Part shown: positions 61,901 through 64,000 of the stretch, one piece after another
How positions within the stretch are numbered: position 1 is the stretch's first letter
How the letters are laid out: every line of letters starts with the position of its first letter
NCBI GenBank assembly: GCA_002118135.1
Contig: BDIU01000005.1
Coordinates: 62,001 to 126,000, forward strand
DNA: 64,000 bases
Origin: Trebouxia sp. TZW2008
Taxonomy: Eukaryota; Chlorophyta; Trebouxiophyceae; Trebouxiales; Trebouxiaceae
Direction: 5' to 3'
The notes under the pieces: generated by a model
Seen by the model: only the letters and a program-made list of their open reading frames with translations
What the model was told of the DNA's origin: nothing
The model's database searches: none
Made by a program: the position numbers and the translations under genes

Positions 61901-62620
61901 TGCCCTTGCAGCTGATCATACCTGCATCAAAGGAGTGCCTTTTCCCCTCAGGTTTGCCTGAAGGTGTGCCTGGCACAGGCGAGGCATGATCAGAGGATGC
62001 ATGACGCTTCCCCCTGATCTTGTCCAGCAGTGACAAAGGGGGCTTCTCCTCAACTACAGGCACTTCAGCCTGCCAGCAGCAAACTCATTTTACTTACTGG
62101 ACAGACGCACATGATGTCAGTAGCTACTGGTTTGGCGTCAGGGCTCAACCGGTGTCATGAGGGAGTGTCGTGAACTTGCACAGTAAATGGCAATGGAAAT
62201 GCTTTCTTATGCTGAAAAGCAGCATGCCTTTCCTATTTTCCGTAATATTCAAGGATATGTGTGTGTATGCTGCATGCAAGGTCATGTGGTTGGGCACAAC
62301 TGTAGAAGCAGTAGTGATCAGATGACACTTCGTGTATGCACCACACATGCATGGCATGTACACATCGTACAGGGCAGCCTGCATGTCAGGTAGCTGCTTC
62401 ACGTATTGCACAACAGGATTTCAATGCTGCATTGCGTATGCACATCACATAGGGCAGCATGCAAGGTGAGTAGCTGCTGCACCTCTTGCACAATGGGGTT
62501 CCAATGCTGCATGACAGAGCTGAGGTTGCTGGAGGTCCTCAGGGCTGGATCAGCCAAGTTGAGTGTTGCACTGCCGCCATGCAGCCTCTCCAGCCTAACC
62601 AGATTTGGCTCCTCAGTCCT
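40992..62620 (-). CDS. Giant soluble-adenylyl-cyclase-like protein: split class III cyclase plus P-loop ATPase (5' end unresolved)
   Basis: At least 25 exons run leftward. C1 begins at 58127-58287 (GAVLICDITGFTQLTEQL, first metal Asp) and 57706-57874 (GDVMKFAGDSMIVAF, second metal Asp). A Ser/Pro/Ala-rich insertion follows (57197-57488, 56779-57005, 56133-56318, 55446-55656, then exons to 52.9 kb), before C1 resumes near 52510-52680 (GCGKVCLFYVGG, RWEFFIGDRPH). C2: 51310-51520 (CTCLFLGFPSL, no metal Asp), 50436-50650, and 49915-50124 (YTVFGDSINLSARLM). The ATPase has Walker A GEPGMGKTRL (48067-48288) and Walker B AIMLEDLHHFDS (about 45170-45370). Helical, TPR-like segments end near 40992 (VHPVSDQF). 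This order matches ADCY10-type soluble cyclases, which make cAMP and are often bicarbonate-responsive. N-terminal Ser-rich exons lie near 58930-59220, 60280-60460, 60936-61281, 61920-62071 and 62468-62620. The start codon was not found. Confidence 0.9.
42960..43290 (-). repeat. Echoes of a cyclase exon end
   Basis: Downstream of the exon near 43240-43440, the segment ending in ACKGIPDSWDFAQ (with AGCATTCCAGACTCC context) recurs near 43105-43140 and 43030-43060, separated by short GCACAGCACAGC tracts. The copies are progressively more diverged. Confidence 0.8.
45395..45490 (-). repeat. Echo of the Walker B exon
   Basis: A diverged copy of LHHFDSISWHFLTTVV (here LHHFDNISWHFSIMVA) lies 5' of the real exon, with stops in the surrounding frame. 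Confidence 0.85.
46540..46910 (-). repeat. Echoes of the RRSTMAARVKRSSSVILG exon end
   Basis: Downstream of the exon ending near 46923, the last 50-80 bases (GGCTGCCAGAGTCAAAAG and the GTAAGC donor) recur near 46540-46620, 46735-46760 and 46815-46830. Confidence 0.8.
49025..49140 (-). repeat. Echo of the KGKLYPVDVYSVAPL exon
   Basis: The minus strand encodes KGKLYPVDVYSVAPLHNMEG almost unchanged, with the GTGCTGCAG acceptor kept, about 135 bp upstream of the true exon start near 48961. It is one of the least decayed echoes in the window. Confidence 0.9.
50970..51185 (-). repeat. Echoes of the C2 exon end
   Basis: Downstream of exon 51310-51520, the segment encoding VNEIRVCTCLFLGFPSLK is copied near 51120-51185 and as a remnant near 50980-51005. 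The donor context CTGAAGGTAA/CTCAAGGCC is partly kept. Confidence 0.82.
53330..53650 (-). repeat. Two echoes of the KASGGSPSSSGVSQVGMPGQ exon 5' edge
   Basis: Copies near 53345-53470 and 53520-53640 repeat the start of the exon near 52945-53280, including the GACCTGCAGGAAGAGC acceptor. Reading phase differs between copies because of small indels. Confidence 0.85.
54680..55015 (-). repeat. Duplicated RQLPKKKPSRLSLSPSVPEE segment
   Basis: Two copies, 54680-54840 and 54870-55015, encode the same acidic/Ser-rich stretch (RQLPxKxxSRLSLSxxVPEE through SEAVTPTxPSDMI). Both are largely open, and I could not decide which is spliced into the cyclase mRNA. Confidence 0.8.
58775..59405 (-). repeat. Echoes on both sides of a cyclase exon
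   Basis: The exon near 58930-59220 has a 3'-edge copy at about 58780-58850 (WLKLLQKMSNLMFES-like) and a 5'-edge copy at about 59318-59405 (GNSAAEAAKKHLGPRRSMEDLRSI). Both keep most of the coding sense of the original. Confidence 0.88.
62380..62440 (-). repeat. Echo of the MQHWNPIVQEVQQL exon end
   Basis: About 85 bp downstream of the exon near 62468-62620, the segment encoding QHxNPVVQxVxQL is repeated, including the CTCACCTTGCATG donor side of the junction. Confidence 0.82.
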
Positions 62621-64000
62621 GCAGCATGATGATAGTGATCATGACAGAATGCCAATATGCAACACACCTGGCGTATGTGCTAAGCAGTCCAGCGCATGCC
62701 CTGCATATGCGTGGCCCAAGTCCTGCAGAATGCAACTTTGAAAGCTATGCCCTCGGAGCTTTCAATGCTCAGACGCGTTCTAAAACCCCTTTGAGGGGCG
62801 TGCCAGAAGATCCATCTACGGTTAAGCGTCTGCACTGCAGTGTAGAATCATGCTTCTGAGTGCCTTTGGATTCAGCTGGCGCCCAATGGAGTGTAGGAAA
62901 GCATTGAGTCTGAGGAGAAAAACGACTGCATCCTGATGGATATTAGCGTGCGTGCAGGACATGTTGCTTGTGCCTGCAAGCTAAGTGCTGAAGGCTCTGC
63001 TTGCTGTCGCTGCCGTCTGCAGGATCAGGCAATTAGCTGACAGCGACATGTGCTGCTGAATCCTGTGTGATTGAGGCATGTGGCCAGCTCTGCATTGAGC
63101 CTCGGGGGTTGATCTGCTAAGCGTTTGAGCGATTGCTGATTGGCTTGCCCTCATGGCACCAACAGATGCAGGGTTGCATTTGTGCTCCAGGATGGTGGTG
63201 TACATGTATCTGCTGACTGTTGTTGCATGACGCTGCCTGACCTCCCAATGATACAGATCCTTATCAACGCTGCTGCTGCTGCTGCCGCTGCTGCTGCTGA
63301 CTGGGCTGAAGTGTTGCTGTTGCAGAGTTTATTTTGAGCTCTGCTTGTAGTGCTGGTTATTGGCAGGACCAGCTTCTTGCTTTGAAAGCTGTGCAAAGTT
63401 CAGAGCATGCAGATTTGGCAAGATGGCTCCTGGTACGTGCCTTTCAGCATGCAAGAACCTTGCTTCCCGCCGTCTTGTGCTTGTCGCCTCTGTCAAGCAG
63501 CAGTGACTGGAATCCTATGCAGCAACTGCACAGGGCACCATCCTATTGATGGCTGTCATTATGCTGCTGCTTCTGAAGCTGATGACCTTTTAGCCCAGTC
63601 CAACTCAAACCACAGAGAGCTGATCGCAGTCTACATTAAGTTGTCACGACCAGGGGTGGAGTTCAAAGTGGCATCTGCTAGTATACCAGCCTGCATTGCT
63701 GGCGTGCAGCTGCGTGACTGCTGAGTGGGATGCAAGCGCTGACAAACGTCGAACGGTGATATGTCTGGTCAATGCAACTGTGGCTTTCATGTACACATTG
63801 TGTGCTCAAGCATTGACATTTAGTTTCATCAGTCAACAGTGTAGTGGCTCAACACCTACATCGTGTCTACAAATCAAGCTCAAGCCGCTGTCAGCAAAGC
63901 CTAGATGCGCAAGAGCTGGTCATGGCAATAGACATGTGGCCACGCAAATATGCAAGGAGGCAAAGCATCAAGCAGCACACAATGTGTTACAAGCTTTTGT
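62621..64000. other. Right edge: unresolved 5' side of the cyclase gene
   Basis: The cyclase N-terminus and promoter should lie here, but I find no exon with a convincing start. A (CTG)n tract sits at 63271-63299. A plus-strand open frame ending at 63724 contains a Cys-rich stretch (CRLCQAAVTGILCSNC, two C-x2-C pairs) followed by HHPIDGCH; it could be an exon of a separate gene, but nothing supports it beyond the frame. Confidence 0.35.

Noticed and set aside
63151..63396. Minus-strand frame with a run of alanines
   Set aside because: The alanine run is the translated (CTG)n microsatellite. There is no start context or homology.

Overview
The window looks like nuclear DNA of a green alga, most likely a trebouxiophyte-like chlorophyte. 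That is inference from gene content and architecture. Genes are broken into many small exons by GT-AG introns ending in TGCAG. The VPS34 lipid kinase matches the plant form closely, an ER co-chaperone has the plant-type glycine-rich FHF tail, and a soluble-adenylyl-cyclase-like giant sits at the right. Base composition is moderate and (CAG/CTG)n tracts are common. I recognise no transposon, no CRISPR array and no prokaryotic operon.

Layout. 806-2946 (-): a tandem CCCH zinc-finger RNA-binding protein, modelled completely (6 exons, 346 aa). It diverges from 3483-15102 (+): a large WD40-repeat protein of unknown role (17 phase-consistent exons, 848 codons, plus a tentative first exon). Facing it is 16225-28553 (-): the class III phosphatidylinositol 3-kinase VPS34, with 15 exons and 806 codons resolved and the last exon not found. 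One VPS34 intron carries a U2 spliceosomal snRNA gene (about 19640-19816, -) with its own TATA box, and on the opposite strand a SPO11-like protein fragment. VPS34 diverges from 28957-36621 (+): DNAJC3/P58IPK, an ER-luminal TPR-J co-chaperone (9 exons, 477 aa, complete). Next are 37016-39435 (-), a PSMG1/PAC1-like proteasome assembly chaperone; 39625-39843 (+), a one-exon COA3-like membrane protein; and 39893-40614 (+), an MGMT-family alkyltransferase only 49 bp behind it. The right third, 40992 to about 62620 (-), is one giant class III nucleotide cyclase fused to a P-loop ATPase, with a very long low-complexity insertion splitting its first cyclase domain.

Gene orientations alternate: three divergent pairs with short shared promoter regions (2947-3482, 28554-28956, 39436-39624), and convergent ends elsewhere. 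Functionally the neighbours are housekeeping and signalling genes (autophagy/endosome lipid kinase, ER folding, proteasome assembly, mitochondrial assembly, DNA repair, cyclic nucleotide signalling, splicing RNA) and do not form one pathway.

The most unusual property is what fills the introns. At more than 25 places an intron holds degenerate tandem copies of the edge of the neighbouring exon, often with the splice site kept. I call these exon echoes. They occur in all five long genes. Some echoes still have usable acceptor and donor sites and could be alternative exons; others have decayed into strict 82-bp or two-unit satellite arrays.
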